A program made the position numbers and the translations under genes. From the NCBI GenBank assembly GCA_913020495.1, contig CAJWBJ010000009.1, positions 1 to 55,477 on the forward strand: 55,477 nt of DNA. The letters are read 5' to 3'. The notes below the pieces were generated by a model. It did not search any database. It had not been told where the DNA came from and was given only the letters and a program-made list of their open reading frames with translations. Source of the stretch: an uncultured Oleiphilus sp. Lineage in GTDB: Bacteria; Pseudomonadota; Gammaproteobacteria; Pseudomonadales; Oleiphilaceae. Each line of letters starts with the position of its first letter. The first letter of the stretch is position 1. Shown piece after piece: positions 45,371-53,505 of this stretch.

Positions 45371-45592
45371 TCAATACGCCATTGTACGGTATTGTAATAT
45401 GAGGCCAATAATTTCATGATCACTCGTCGCTGATGCTAGGGAGTCATTAATAGATGTTCTTTGTGGCAAGTGGATGTTAAATTTAGAACGTAAGACTTCC
45501 TCCACTTGTTCATCAACAGTTGGGTCAAATTCTTTTCCGGCATAAACACAAATGCGTTGGTGAATAAAATTTCTATTTGCCATAAAGAACAT
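45371..45592 (-). CDS. hypothetical protein (small, conserved-looking)
   Basis: 73 residues; the start could also be the ATG at 45580 (AGAGA nine bases upstream), giving 69. The sequence includes RICVYAGKEFDPTVDEQVEE, then FNIHLPQRTSINDSLASATS and HEIIGLILQYR. It is soluble and helical, with no known motif. It is encoded in tandem with another small gene, 98 bp away, ahead of the ClpX paralogue. Function unknown. Confidence 0.55.
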   Translation of the reverse strand: MFFMANRNFIHQRICVYAGKEFDPTVDEQVEEVLRSKFNIHLPQRTSINDSLASATSDHEIIGLILQYRTMAY

Positions 45593-45690
45593 TTCTCTTG
45601 TTTAACATTAAGCCGCTGCTCCAGTACAAAATACAGTTAGTGTATTTAAGCCAAGCAGAAACTGTTCGATAACTGCGTATTGTTGACTTT

Positions 45691-45957
45691 TTACAGGTCA
45701 AGATTTCGTTTTAAAACGCTAGCTGAAGTAATGATTCGCGTAGTTCGATAAAGCTCAGGGTGTTTTTGGCTATCTGTGTAACGCATTGGCTCTCCTGATG
45801 TGGGGCTAACAAACCAAGAAACTTCTGGGCGAGCCTCTCCTAGCTGTTTCTTTAGCGCTTGCGGTGTAATACCTAACGCTTCAGCCGCCGCATTGAATGT
45901 GCATCGTGTTTTTACTTTGTTTATGTATTCAACTACTACGCTAATTTTGTCCTGCAC
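45691..45957 (-). CDS. small HTH-like conserved hypothetical protein
   Basis: 88 residues, GTG start with AAGGAG about ten bases upstream. Residues 18-40 (RCTFNAAAEALGITPQALKK) look like a helix-turn-helix. Then comes RPEVSWFVSPTSGEPMRYTD and QKHPELYRTT, a pattern I recall from a widespread gammaproteobacterial hypothetical family. It is a possible DNA-binding protein and a candidate ligand for the palindrome in the ClpX promoter, but that is speculation. Confidence 0.65.
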   Translation of the reverse strand: MQDKISVVVEYINKVKTRCTFNAAAEALGITPQALKKQLGEARPEVSWFVSPTSGEPMRYTDSQKHPELYRTTRIITSASVLKRNLDL

Positions 45958-46407
45958 TACAAGATGCTCCTTTTAGAGTTAACGCCTGCCAGCAATAGCG
46001 CTCTCTTTATCATTGGGTGAAAAAATTGTTTAGTTCTCACTGTCACCATTTCAAAAACAGAGTTTGAGTTTGAACGGAGAAATAACATGTCTGTAAAAAA
46101 CATAATTTCAACAGACTAGATCCTACCAAAATTTATTTAACATAATAACTAATTATACCAATTAAATACATTACGTGAAACGCGATTAAGCTGAACTAAC
46201 TTATACAAACGACACCACGAAGGCTCTACCCCCCCTAACTCTTAACACAAAATATATCTGCTTTAATTAAAGCCTCACAATTTTCATATGCTAAAAATAT
46301 CGCTTGAACTGTGAATAAAACAAATCCAGTAAAGCGTCTTTTTTAACAAATTTATAACATTTAAGGTGTGCGATTCACAAAAAATATACGATTATTTGAT
46401 TTTGAGC
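45958..46407. other. 450-bp gap upstream of the clpX-like promoter
   Basis: A/T-rich. A ten-codon frame with a good Shine-Dalgarno (CGGAGA, 46075-46080; ATG at 46087, stop 46117-46119) encodes MSVKNIISTD. Its purpose is unclear. No larger gene or RNA is visible. Confidence 0.4.
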
Positions 46408-46444
46408 TTGTCTTTAATGAAATGGACTCAATATAGTTTGAGTC
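46408..46444 (+). promoter_or_regulatory. promoter with operator dyad for the clpX paralogue
   Basis: -35 TTGTCT (46408-46413), 18-bp spacer, -10 TATAGT (46432-46437). The -10 is exactly enclosed by the 7-bp dyad GACTCAA (46425-46431) and TTGAGTC (46438-46444). A repressor bound there would block the promoter, suggesting the gene is switched on by a signal. Confidence 0.65.
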
Positions 46445-46472
46445 GTACGTAAAATATTCAAAGGTAATGAAA

Positions 46473-47651
46473 ATGAGTGAACGCTGTATTGGTTGTCAAA
46501 AAGAGAAGAGTGAAGTTTCCTTATTAGTCGATATGAATGGGCATAATATATGTGATCAGTGTAGTGATGATTTAAACGCACATTTCAAAAGTCGACAGGA
46601 AGAAATTCCAAAACTTGATACTGCCCTATATTCGCCAAAACTTATAAAACAGCAACTAGATGAATATGTTATCGGTCAAGATCGAGCTAAAAAAGTCATT
46701 GCGATTGCGGCTTACAACCACTATAAACGAATTAATAACCCTACAGTTGATGGCGTTGAGCTTGGCAAAAGTAATATTCTTTTAGTCGGGCCAACAGGAT
46801 CAGGAAAAACCCTGATCGCTGAAACACTTGCTAGAATTCTTGACGTGCCTTTTGCTATGGGAAATGCCACCGAACTTACAGAGTCTGGGTATGTGGGCAA
46901 TGATGTTGAGCAACTTATTAAAACACTGTTAAGCCGAGCAGACGGAGATATTTCAAAAGCGGAACGCGGTATCGTTTTTATCGATGAAATTGATAAAATA
47001 AATCGTAAATCCGACAATCCGAGTATTACCCGCGACGTTTCAGGTGAAGGCGTTCAGCAGGCCTTACTTAAATTAATAGAAGGTCATGAGGTAGGTGTTC
47101 CAGATGGCTCTCGAAACCATCCTGATAGCAAAAAAACAGCAATCAATACTCGTAATATCTTGTTTATTTGCGGGGGAAGTTTTGCTGGAATCGAATCTCA
47201 AGTTAACCTAACTAAAAATAAAGATGCCAATATTGGGTTTAACGCATTAGTACAAAACAAGGAAGAGGCTAAAAAAGCAGTTTTTGATTACGCGCAAGTT
47301 GGCGTAGATGACCTTCAGAAATTCGGAATGATTCCTGAACTACTTGGCCGCTTACCCGTGATAGCACCGCTCCAAGAACTCGATCACAAGGCCTTGTTGT
47401 CCATTCTGACAGAGCCAAAGAACGCACTAATCAAGCAATATCAAGCATTATTCTCTCTTGATAATGTTGCCTTGGAGTTTACTAAAGATAAGCTCGACAG
47501 CATTGCAACTGAAGCTTTAGACAAGAAAGTAGGTGCCAGAGGGTTACGGTCAATTGTGGAAGCTGAACTTGAAGATCATCTATTCGAATTACCTGACCTA
47601 GGAACGGACACCTTGGTATTAGGTACAAAAAAGTCCTCTAAAGCCGCCTAG
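46473..47651 (+). CDS. ClpX-like AAA+ unfoldase, stand-alone paralogue
   Basis: 392 residues from the ATG at 46473 (AAGG eight bases upstream); an ATG at 46467 is also open. Four-Cys zinc domain (CIGC, CDQC), then the AAA+ module with Walker A GPTGSGKT, pore loop GYVG, Walker B IVFIDEID, sensor 2 GARGLRS and the ClpP-docking IGF loop (NIGFNA). It therefore looks active and able to bind ClpP. Departures from ClpX: the RKH loop is RNH, the pore region reads GNATELTESGYVG, and the C-terminus is about 20 residues shorter. No clpP or lon is nearby. I infer a second ClpX with altered substrate choice. Confidence 0.85.
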   Translation: MSERCIGCQKEKSEVSLLVDMNGHNICDQCSDDLNAHFKSRQEEIPKLDTALYSPKLIKQQLDEYVIGQDRAKKVIAIAAYNHYKRINNPTVDGVELGKSNILLVGPTGSGKTLIAETLARILDVPFAMGNATELTESGYVGNDVEQLIKTLLSRADGDISKAERGIVFIDEIDKINRKSDNPSITRDVSGEGVQQALLKLIEGHEVGVPDGSRNHPDSKKTAINTRNILFICGGSFAGIESQVNLTKNKDANIGFNALVQNKEEAKKAVFDYAQVGVDDLQKFGMIPELLGRLPVIAPLQELDHKALLSILTEPKNALIKQYQALFSLDNVALEFTKDKLDSIATEALDKKVGARGLRSIVEAELEDHLFELPDLGTDTLVLGTKKSSKAA

Positions 47652-47657
47652 AAAAAA

Positions 47658-47688
47658 GCTGGAACCGACTTTCCAAGTAGGTTCCAGC
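47658..47688 (-). terminator. minus-strand terminator for the 47814 gene
   Basis: GCTGGAACC (47658-47666) pairs with GGTTCCAGC (47680-47688), and in the minus direction is followed by TTTTTTC. It would stop transcripts of the minus-strand gene running towards the ClpX paralogue. The plus strand has no T-run. Confidence 0.75.
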
Positions 47689-47813
47689 CAAGCAAATCAC
47701 TTTCGCTTTAATCTGGCCGCCTAGTGCTTATCGATTCGATGGTAGTCATTCTAGCGGTTCGATTAGCGAGCACCCTGTAGCTTGATTTATTATGTGATCG
47801 CTTTAATCCGGCA

Positions 47814-48257
47814 TTAGAAAAAGTTCATATAATAAGAAATGACAGAAACCTCATAGTGATAACTCCAAGCATCAATTAAGCCGCCATGTTTAAACTCCAT
47901 ATATTCTATTCGTGAACTGGTGTCATCGGGGAAGCGGTAACTGACACGAACAATAACTTTTTGATTTGAAGATGAAGACATCAACGGCTGACTTCTACTT
48001 ATTTTCTCAATTAAAATTGCCTGTGGTGATGCTTTATTTATTAAGCTATCTACACTATCGTAATCTTGGGCTTTTCGAATTTCATTGATTTCGGCGCTAA
48101 GATGAGTGCCACTATAAGTCGACCACAATACATCACGCACAGCTTTCTCTAATACAGGGTCACTTGATGCTGAAAAAGAGGCTAAGCGCACACCCAACCC
48201 TACTACCAAAATCACAATTACCAATATTGAAGCTTTGAAATTCAGTTTAACTTCCAT
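47814..48257 (-). CDS. hypothetical membrane-anchored protein
   Basis: 147 residues from the ATG at 48257; a GTG at 48269 is also open. One N-terminal transmembrane helix (FKASILVIVILVVGLGVRLA) is followed by a soluble domain of about 120 residues, with HLSAEINEIRKAQDYDSVDS and VIVRVSYRFPDDTSSRIEYM. The domain resembles periplasmic sensors or small binding folds but no motif is diagnostic. The terminator at 47658-47688 belongs to it. Confidence 0.6.
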   Translation of the reverse strand: MEVKLNFKASILVIVILVVGLGVRLASFSASSDPVLEKAVRDVLWSTYSGTHLSAEINEIRKAQDYDSVDSLINKASPQAILIEKISRSQPLMSSSSNQKVIVRVSYRFPDDTSSRIEYMEFKHGGLIDAWSYHYEVSVISYYMNFF

Positions 48258-48390
48258 ACCTTGCACCACGATTATGATTGATCGAATCTTTAAACTAAGT
48301 ATTCATTAGTTTAGTACACAATACTTAACCTGCACTGCATCTGCAGATCGCCAGCAACATAGATCGACGGACCTTCAAACCCACAATATT

Positions 48391-48437
48391 CAATAATAGT
48401 GAACCTTAAGTTCAGTATTATTCATTATTATTGAACC
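48391..48437 (+). promoter_or_regulatory. paired LysR boxes upstream of the EamA operon
   Basis: Two 15-bp dyads TTCA-N7-TGAA lie at 48391-48405 and 48423-48437, with centres 32 bp apart (about three DNA turns). Each contains TCA-N7-TGA, the T-N11-A LysR box. The pair is probably bound by the LysR protein at the 3' end of the same operon. Confidence 0.65.
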
Positions 48438-48484
48438 AATTAATCACCTATCATTAACTCATCGAAGTTAAGAGGTGATTAAGT

Positions 48485-49453
48485 TTGAAAAAATCAGGTT
48501 ATTTATATGCCCTATGTGCTGTGCTTATTTGGTCGGGGTTTATTCTAGTATCACGCTTGGGGGGCATTAGTGAACTCTCTTCTTATGATGTCATTGCAAT
48601 ACGCTATGCCAGCTGTGCATTAGTGTTATTCCCAGTTTGGATAGTCAGTTACATTAAAAAAACAGAGCAATATTTTAGCTTATTTAGCCCTAAATTTATT
48701 ACCATCAGCTTAATTGGAGGAATGGCGTACGCACTGTGCACATTTAAGGGTTTTGAGATGACTTCAGCTTCTCATGCGGCGATATTATTGCCAGGGTTAT
48801 TACCACTGTTCATTACTCTATTATCCACCGCTTTTAATAAAGGCCCAAATAGAGAACCGACAAATAAGTTCAAATGGACCGGCATCAGCGTCATTACTCT
48901 GGGCATCGCTATTTTATTTTATCAACAGGTTTATCAAAACTCTGGTTTTTCAGTAGGTCATATTTATTTAATTGCGGGGGCATTTTTCTGGGCATTATTT
49001 TCAGTATTAATTAAGTGTTGGCAGATAACGCCCTGGCAAGCAACGCTAAGTCTAGCAATGATTACCAGTATCATTTATATACCGCTCTATATAACGCTCA
49101 CTCCTAATAACTTAGTGATTATTGCTTTAACTGATACGTCACTTTTAAATAAATTATTCACAGATATTTTAATACAGGCATTTTATCAAGGAGTATTAGC
49201 CATGATTGTGCAGATGGTTTTTTATGTTAGAGCAATACAAATTATCGGGCCATCATCCATGGGATCTATGATGGCTATCGTCCCAATAGTTTCTGGTATA
49301 AGTGCATTATTTGTATTTAATGAAGCCGTCACGGTAGCGCTGATTATTGCATTTAGTTTAGTTAGCTTAGGAACTTGGATCACCCATAGTCCACTATTAA
49401 GAAAATCATTCACAAAGAGAGAGAAACTATGCCTTATATCAACATCAAAATAA
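48485..49453 (+). CDS. EamA/DMT-family transporter
   Basis: 322 residues, TTG start with AGAGGTGA upstream. Ten membrane helices in two EamA repeats, opening GYLYALCAVLIWSGFILVSR. Other helices include AFFWALFSVLIKCWQ and GPSSMGSMMAIVPIVSGISA. It is probably a drug/metabolite exporter. The 3' end overlaps the tautomerase gene by 25 nt. It is first in the EamA-tautomerase-MAPEG-LysR operon. Confidence 0.9.
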   Translation: MKKSGYLYALCAVLIWSGFILVSRLGGISELSSYDVIAIRYASCALVLFPVWIVSYIKKTEQYFSLFSPKFITISLIGGMAYALCTFKGFEMTSASHAAILLPGLLPLFITLLSTAFNKGPNREPTNKFKWTGISVITLGIAILFYQQVYQNSGFSVGHIYLIAGAFFWALFSVLIKCWQITPWQATLSLAMITSIIYIPLYITLTPNNLVIIALTDTSLLNKLFTDILIQAFYQGVLAMIVQMVFYVRAIQIIGPSSMGSMMAIVPIVSGISALFVFNEAVTVALIIAFSLVSLGTWITHSPLLRKSFTKREKLCLISTSK

Positions 49454-49632
49454 CTGATGAACAAGTTACCAAAGAACAAAAAGCACGCTTAATAAAAGGA
49501 GCCACGCAACTTTTAGTCGATGTACTTAATAAAAACCCTGCCACTACTATTGTTGTTATCGATGAAGTGAATACCGATAACTGGGGCGTTGGTGGACAGG
49601 TTGTCACTGATTTACGAAAACAAAATACTTGA
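49429..49632 (+). CDS. 4-oxalocrotonate tautomerase family protein
   Basis: 67 residues. The catalytic Pro follows the initiator Met (MPYINIKITDEQVTKEQKAR), and the family tail IVVIDEVNTDNWGVGGQ is present. These hexameric enzymes shift proton positions in enol/keto acids. It overlaps the EamA gene and is 11 bp from the MAPEG gene, suggesting detoxification or export of an electrophile or organic acid by the operon. Confidence 0.88.
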   Translation: MPYINIKITDEQVTKEQKARLIKGATQLLVDVLNKNPATTIVVIDEVNTDNWGVGGQVVTDLRKQNT

Positions 49633-49643
49633 TGGAGGCAGCT

Positions 49644-50045
49644 ATGAAAAATGAAATTTTCTGGTTAACTTTAACTATTCTAATGACCTCGTTTTTTTGG
49701 TTGCCTTATATCATTAACCGAATATTAGAAAACGATTTAATTCCCGCACTAAGAAACCCTAATCGTGATGAGCCTGCACAAAATATGTGGGCAAATAGAA
49801 TGATGCATGCGCATACTAATGCGGTTGAAAATTTAGTGCTATTCGCCCCTTTAGTCATTCTTGTTGAAATGCTTCAACTCAATAATGATAATACGTCATT
49901 AGCCTGCATGGTGTTTTTCTTTACTCGCCTAGGTCACTTTTTAACCTATAGTTTTGGCATCCCATATATCAGAACACTATTCTTTTTTATCGGATTTCTC
50001 GTACAAGGTTATTTAGCCCTTAATATACTTCAGGCAATCGGTTAA
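49644..50045 (+). CDS. MAPEG-family membrane protein
   Basis: 133 residues from the ATG at 49644 (GGAGG five bases upstream); the frame is open to a TTG at 49629. Four membrane helices and the MAPEG motif RMMHAHTNAVENLVLFAP near residue 52. MAPEG proteins include glutathione-dependent enzymes acting on lipophilic electrophiles. It is third in the operon; catalytic activity is not certain. Confidence 0.85.
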   Translation: MKNEIFWLTLTILMTSFFWLPYIINRILENDLIPALRNPNRDEPAQNMWANRMMHAHTNAVENLVLFAPLVILVEMLQLNNDNTSLACMVFFFTRLGHFLTYSFGIPYIRTLFFFIGFLVQGYLALNILQAIG

Positions 50046-50105
50046 TACATTTATTATTAACTGATAAACATAGCCACCTTAGTTCAGTCGTGGAGGACAT
50101 CAAAC

Positions 50106-50954
50106 TTGGAATTATCCGATTTAAAAGTTTTCAAACAGGTTGTTGAATCAGGCGGGATTATTAAAGCAGCGGAAAAGCTCAACCGCGTACCATCTAATGT
50201 TTCCATGCGCATTAAAAAACTTGAAGATGAGTTAGGAAAATCGCTGTTTATTCGTGAAAAAAACCGTCTTCGTATTTCAAATGAGGGGGAACAGTTACTC
50301 CTTTATAGCCATAAAATTTTGGCACTAGCACAACAAGCCATAGACGAGTTAAATAATGAGCAAACAAAAGGAACATTAACAATTGGTGCAATGGAGGCTG
50401 TCGCTGCAACAAAATTAGCAAACCCTCTGACACTATTTCATCAGTCTCACCCTCATATTGAATTAAATTTAACGACAGGTGCATCAGGGATATTAATTGA
50501 CAAAGTATTGGCTGGAGAGCTGGATATGGCTTTTGTAGCAGACCCAACACCTGATACACGCTTAAATATAATCGAAATTTTCAAAGAAGATTTAGTACTA
50601 GTTTCAGCGTTAAGCCATAAAAAAATTAAAAGTCCCTACGATTTAGAAAGTGAACCGACGCTATTAGGCTTTAATCACCGCTGCGCTTATCGTACTCGCT
50701 TGACCCAATGGCTGGCGCAAGCAGGCAGAGCTTCCAATGTCATTGAAATTAGCTCGTACCATGCATTACTAAGCTGTATTGCTGCGGGTATGGGAGTGGG
50801 GATTGTTCCTTCATCTTTATTAGAACTATATCCATTTAAAGAGAATTTAAAAACACATACCCTGCCTTCAAAATGGCGTAAATGTAATACCGCTATTATC
50901 TGGCGTCACGACTCAGTTACAAGTAGCATGAGAATATTTGCTGAATCATGTTGA
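50106..50954 (+). CDS. LysR-family regulator of the EamA operon
   Basis: 282 residues, TTG start with GGAGGA about eight bases upstream. N-terminal winged helix (LKVFKQVVESGGIIKAAEKL, then SNVSMRIKKLEDELGKSLFI) and a substrate-binding domain. It is last in the operon, 60 bp after the MAPEG gene. The two LysR boxes upstream of the operon are its likely sites, giving autoregulation. Confidence 0.92.
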   Translation: MELSDLKVFKQVVESGGIIKAAEKLNRVPSNVSMRIKKLEDELGKSLFIREKNRLRISNEGEQLLLYSHKILALAQQAIDELNNEQTKGTLTIGAMEAVAATKLANPLTLFHQSHPHIELNLTTGASGILIDKVLAGELDMAFVADPTPDTRLNIIEIFKEDLVLVSALSHKKIKSPYDLESEPTLLGFNHRCAYRTRLTQWLAQAGRASNVIEISSYHALLSCIAAGMGVGIVPSSLLELYPFKENLKTHTLPSKWRKCNTAIIWRHDSVTSSMRIFAESC

Positions 50955-51175
50955 TAATTACATAAGCCCCCTTAGTTGCTTGACCAGACAGTAATTTTGA
51001 TTCATGAGACAGTCAGCTTAAATCAGTACCGCATGCGGTATAACTAAAACCATGATTAACCAGTCAAATAGATTTCGTTTTAATACTAAATATTCACTCT
51101 GTAAAAAGGAACATACCAAAAACCTTAATATTTCTATAAACTGAGCGCTCAAACTATTAATAAGAGAACTCTATC

Positions 51176-51253
51176 ATGAGCAGCGGACTTTCACTCTCGA
51201 CGGCCGATGGGAGAGCTGGGCTCCGCTGGTTCATAAAGACCTACAACCAGTGA
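51176..51253 (+). pseudogene. 25-codon 3' remnant coupled to the VanZ gene
   Basis: The ATG at 51176 has AAGAGAA upstream and opens a 25-codon frame, ending GLRWFIKTYNQ, whose TGA overlaps the GTG of the VanZ gene by 3 bases. Base composition rises at its start. It could be the tail of a truncated upstream gene fused to local sequence, or a leader ORF. No family is recognisable. Confidence 0.4.
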
Positions 51254-52344
51254 ATCGCATCATAGACTTTTCGGCAGGGCTGAACCTTCCCGAACGCCTA
51301 ACTTTACTCGCCCTACTGTTCATGTTCTACGCTGCGGCGGCATTCTACCCCTTCGATTTCAGGGTCCCACAATCGGCACAAAATCCCGTCGATCGACTCG
51401 ACGGGGATGCTGGCCTGCGATTCAGCGGTATCGCTGTGGCTAGCACGGACGCCCCCCCCTCTTGGGTCAACGAGGTGATAGAGACTGGCCAGTTTGAGCT
51501 TGACCTTCAGCTTGTCACGACCGAGCCCTTTCAGCCTCACACTTCACGTATCTTTACAGTATCGACCAGTCACTCGCGGCGCAATCTGACTGTGGCACAA
51601 CGTGGTTCGAATCTAGTGGTCCTTGTACGAACACTTGAGACGGACCTAAATGGCGATACCGGTCTGCTGGTCGCCGACGTCTTTCGGGAGTTAGGCGCTA
51701 GCAATATCCGAATCGTAGCCGATTCTGGTCGACTCACGGTATCAGTAAATGGTGTGGTGCGGGCCGAACGCGAGCTTCCACCTTCTCCGTTCCGTAACTG
51801 GAACCGGTCATACCGACTTGCTTTAGGCAACGAGCTGGACCCTGACCGAGAAATGTTCATCCGATTCTTCAGGTACTTCGAAATCCCTGCCGAAAGTTTG
51901 ATGAGAGACGTAGTTGCGCTCGACGATCGAGCCTGGAACGGGATTATCAAGCAGGCCAAGATCCGGACAGGCAAGTCGACTGTAGACTATACCTCTCCGG
52001 GTGTCCTTTCTCCTCCCACAGCCCGTTGGGAATTCATCGAGGATCCTGCCTTCGCATTATTTCACTGGAATACGATGGACAACGTGCTTAACTTCGCTGC
52101 CTTCATTCCGCTGGGTTTACTCATGTGCCCCCGACGCCCCCAGCGTCCACTGCGTTTGATGCCGAACCTACTGACAGCAGTCACGACTGGATTACTCATC
52201 AGTGTAGGCATCGAGATCACTCAGTTTTTCTTACAGCCCCGTGTGTCATCTGTGACGGACCTTTTGACAAATATGAGCGGGAGCGCTTTGGGCGCACTGG
52301 TGGCTTTGAGCTCAGCTCCGAAGGTTAAATCTACAAGGACATAG
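51250..52344 (+). CDS. VanZ-family membrane protein with LamG-like domain
   Basis: 364 residues, GTG start. Membrane helix near residues 14-34 (LPERLTLLALLFMFYAAAAF). A concanavalin/LamG-like beta domain of about 180 residues follows (QFELDLQLVTTEPFQPHTSR, then GRLTVSVNGVVRAERELPP). The C-terminal part has VanZ-like helices with NVLNFAAFIPLGLLM and VGIEITQFFLQPR. VanZ-type proteins occur in polysaccharide and lipid-related loci; the name comes from a teicoplanin-resistance gene but most members have other roles. The gene is clearly more G+C-rich than its neighbours, suggesting transfer. Confidence 0.8.
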   Translation: MNRIIDFSAGLNLPERLTLLALLFMFYAAAAFYPFDFRVPQSAQNPVDRLDGDAGLRFSGIAVASTDAPPSWVNEVIETGQFELDLQLVTTEPFQPHTSRIFTVSTSHSRRNLTVAQRGSNLVVLVRTLETDLNGDTGLLVADVFRELGASNIRIVADSGRLTVSVNGVVRAERELPPSPFRNWNRSYRLALGNELDPDREMFIRFFRYFEIPAESLMRDVVALDDRAWNGIIKQAKIRTGKSTVDYTSPGVLSPPTARWEFIEDPAFALFHWNTMDNVLNFAAFIPLGLLMCPRRPQRPLRLMPNLLTAVTTGLLISVGIEITQFFLQPRVSSVTDLLTNMSGSALGALVALSSAPKVKSTRT

Positions 52345-52589
52345 ACTAAGATATGGCAGGTAGATATTAACCTCAATCAATTACGTCTTTGAAAATCATT
52401 CTCGCGATTGATGGTAGGTGTCACATTTCACAATAAGTAAGCGCCATCCATTGCTACTGCCATTTCATATTTTGGTTTTAATTTATCGATATGAAGTTGC
52501 GTGTATCATTATAGTTTATTAGTCATTGAGTTTATGAAGGCTTGTTGATAGCGTTTAATTGTAAATTGTATAGCTTATGGGAAGAACAA

Positions 52590-52673
52590 ATGCTCAACTT
52601 TTGTGCATATAGGTGCTCGCATTTGAAGACCAATCGGCATTTGAATTATCAACTCAGACTAATCGTAATATGA
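52590..52673 (+). CDS. 27-codon upstream ORF coupled to the araC-like gene
   Basis: The ATG at 52590 has GGGAAG five bases upstream, one of the better ribosome-binding sites here. The ORF (starting MLNFCAYRCSHLKTNR) ends in a TGA overlapping the ATG of the AraC gene (ATGA at 52670). This layout usually means translational coupling. The AraC frame can also start at a GTG (52613), but that has no ribosome-binding site. Confidence 0.5.
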   Translation: MLNFCAYRCSHLKTNRHLNYQLRLIVI

Positions 52674-53455
52674 ATAATTCTGTTTCTGCGAGACTCTATT
52701 TTGGAACCGGGCGTGCTGTATTGATTGGCGACATTCCTTATACCCAAGAGCATTGTCATCATGCAATGGAGGTCTTTATAGGCTTGAAAGATGAAATTAG
52801 TCTTGTTTCTCAAGGCCAACAATATGCTTCAAGAGTAATTATTTTAAACGCTGACATTCCACACAAACTTGAGGCCAGCAATCATGAAAGAATTGTGATT
52901 ATTGTTGACCCTGAGTCACAAACTGCTCAAAACCTATTTCATCAATATTTACAAACTGATCCGATTTTCTGCTTTGATAGTAAACAGTCAGGGCAACTTA
53001 TAACACAAATAAAAAGACATCTAGATGACGACTTAAATGGCCATCAAACTGATAATTTTTGCGATCAGATTATCAATTGTTTTATTACCCTCGACGACAA
53101 CAAAAAGCCGCTAGACAGCAGAATTGTCAAGGTTATTAAGTTCCTTAAAACTGTTGAAACCAAAAAGATCTCTGTTCAACTCATTTCAGAACAAGTGGGG
53201 CTTTCAGAGGGCCATTTAATGCATATTTTTAAAGAACAAGTTGGTATTCCTGTTAGGCGTTATCTACTATGGTTGCGTTTGTTAGATGCGTTTAATAACT
53301 TGTCGGATGGCCACTCATTAACTCATGCGGCCCACTCTTCAGGTTTCGCTGACTCAGCCCACTTAAGCCGAACATTCACAAAAATGTTTGGTTTATCCAT
53401 ATCAAGAATTTTCAAAAATCGCAGGTTTGTTCAAGTGATTTCTTGCTTGCCATGA
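52670..53455 (+). CDS. AraC-family transcriptional regulator
   Basis: 261 residues from the ATG at 52670 (280 from the GTG at 52613). N-terminal cupin-like domain with HCHHAMEVFIGLKDEIS, where the His cluster may bind a metal or ligand. C-terminal AraC domain: VQLISEQVGLSEGHLMHIFK, then RRYLLWLRLLDAFNNLSDGH and AAHSSGFADSAHLSRTFTKM. It is a distant paralogue of the AraC gene at 23586. The methyltransferase gene begins 50 bp later with its own ribosome-binding site and may be its target. Confidence 0.88.
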   Translation: MNNSVSARLYFGTGRAVLIGDIPYTQEHCHHAMEVFIGLKDEISLVSQGQQYASRVIILNADIPHKLEASNHERIVIIVDPESQTAQNLFHQYLQTDPIFCFDSKQSGQLITQIKRHLDDDLNGHQTDNFCDQIINCFITLDDNKKPLDSRIVKVIKFLKTVETKKISVQLISEQVGLSEGHLMHIFKEQVGIPVRRYLLWLRLLDAFNNLSDGHSLTHAAHSSGFADSAHLSRTFTKMFGLSISRIFKNRRFVQVISCLP

Positions 53456-53505
53456 TATTTTTTACTCTCTGAAACTGGCAATTTAATTTTAGGGGAAGAA
53501 AAATA

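Noticed and set aside
51250-52344. VanZ gene as an antibiotic-resistance determinant
   Set aside because: VanZ-like domains are common in unrelated proteins. No vanHAX genes are present and the large LamG-like insertion points to another role.
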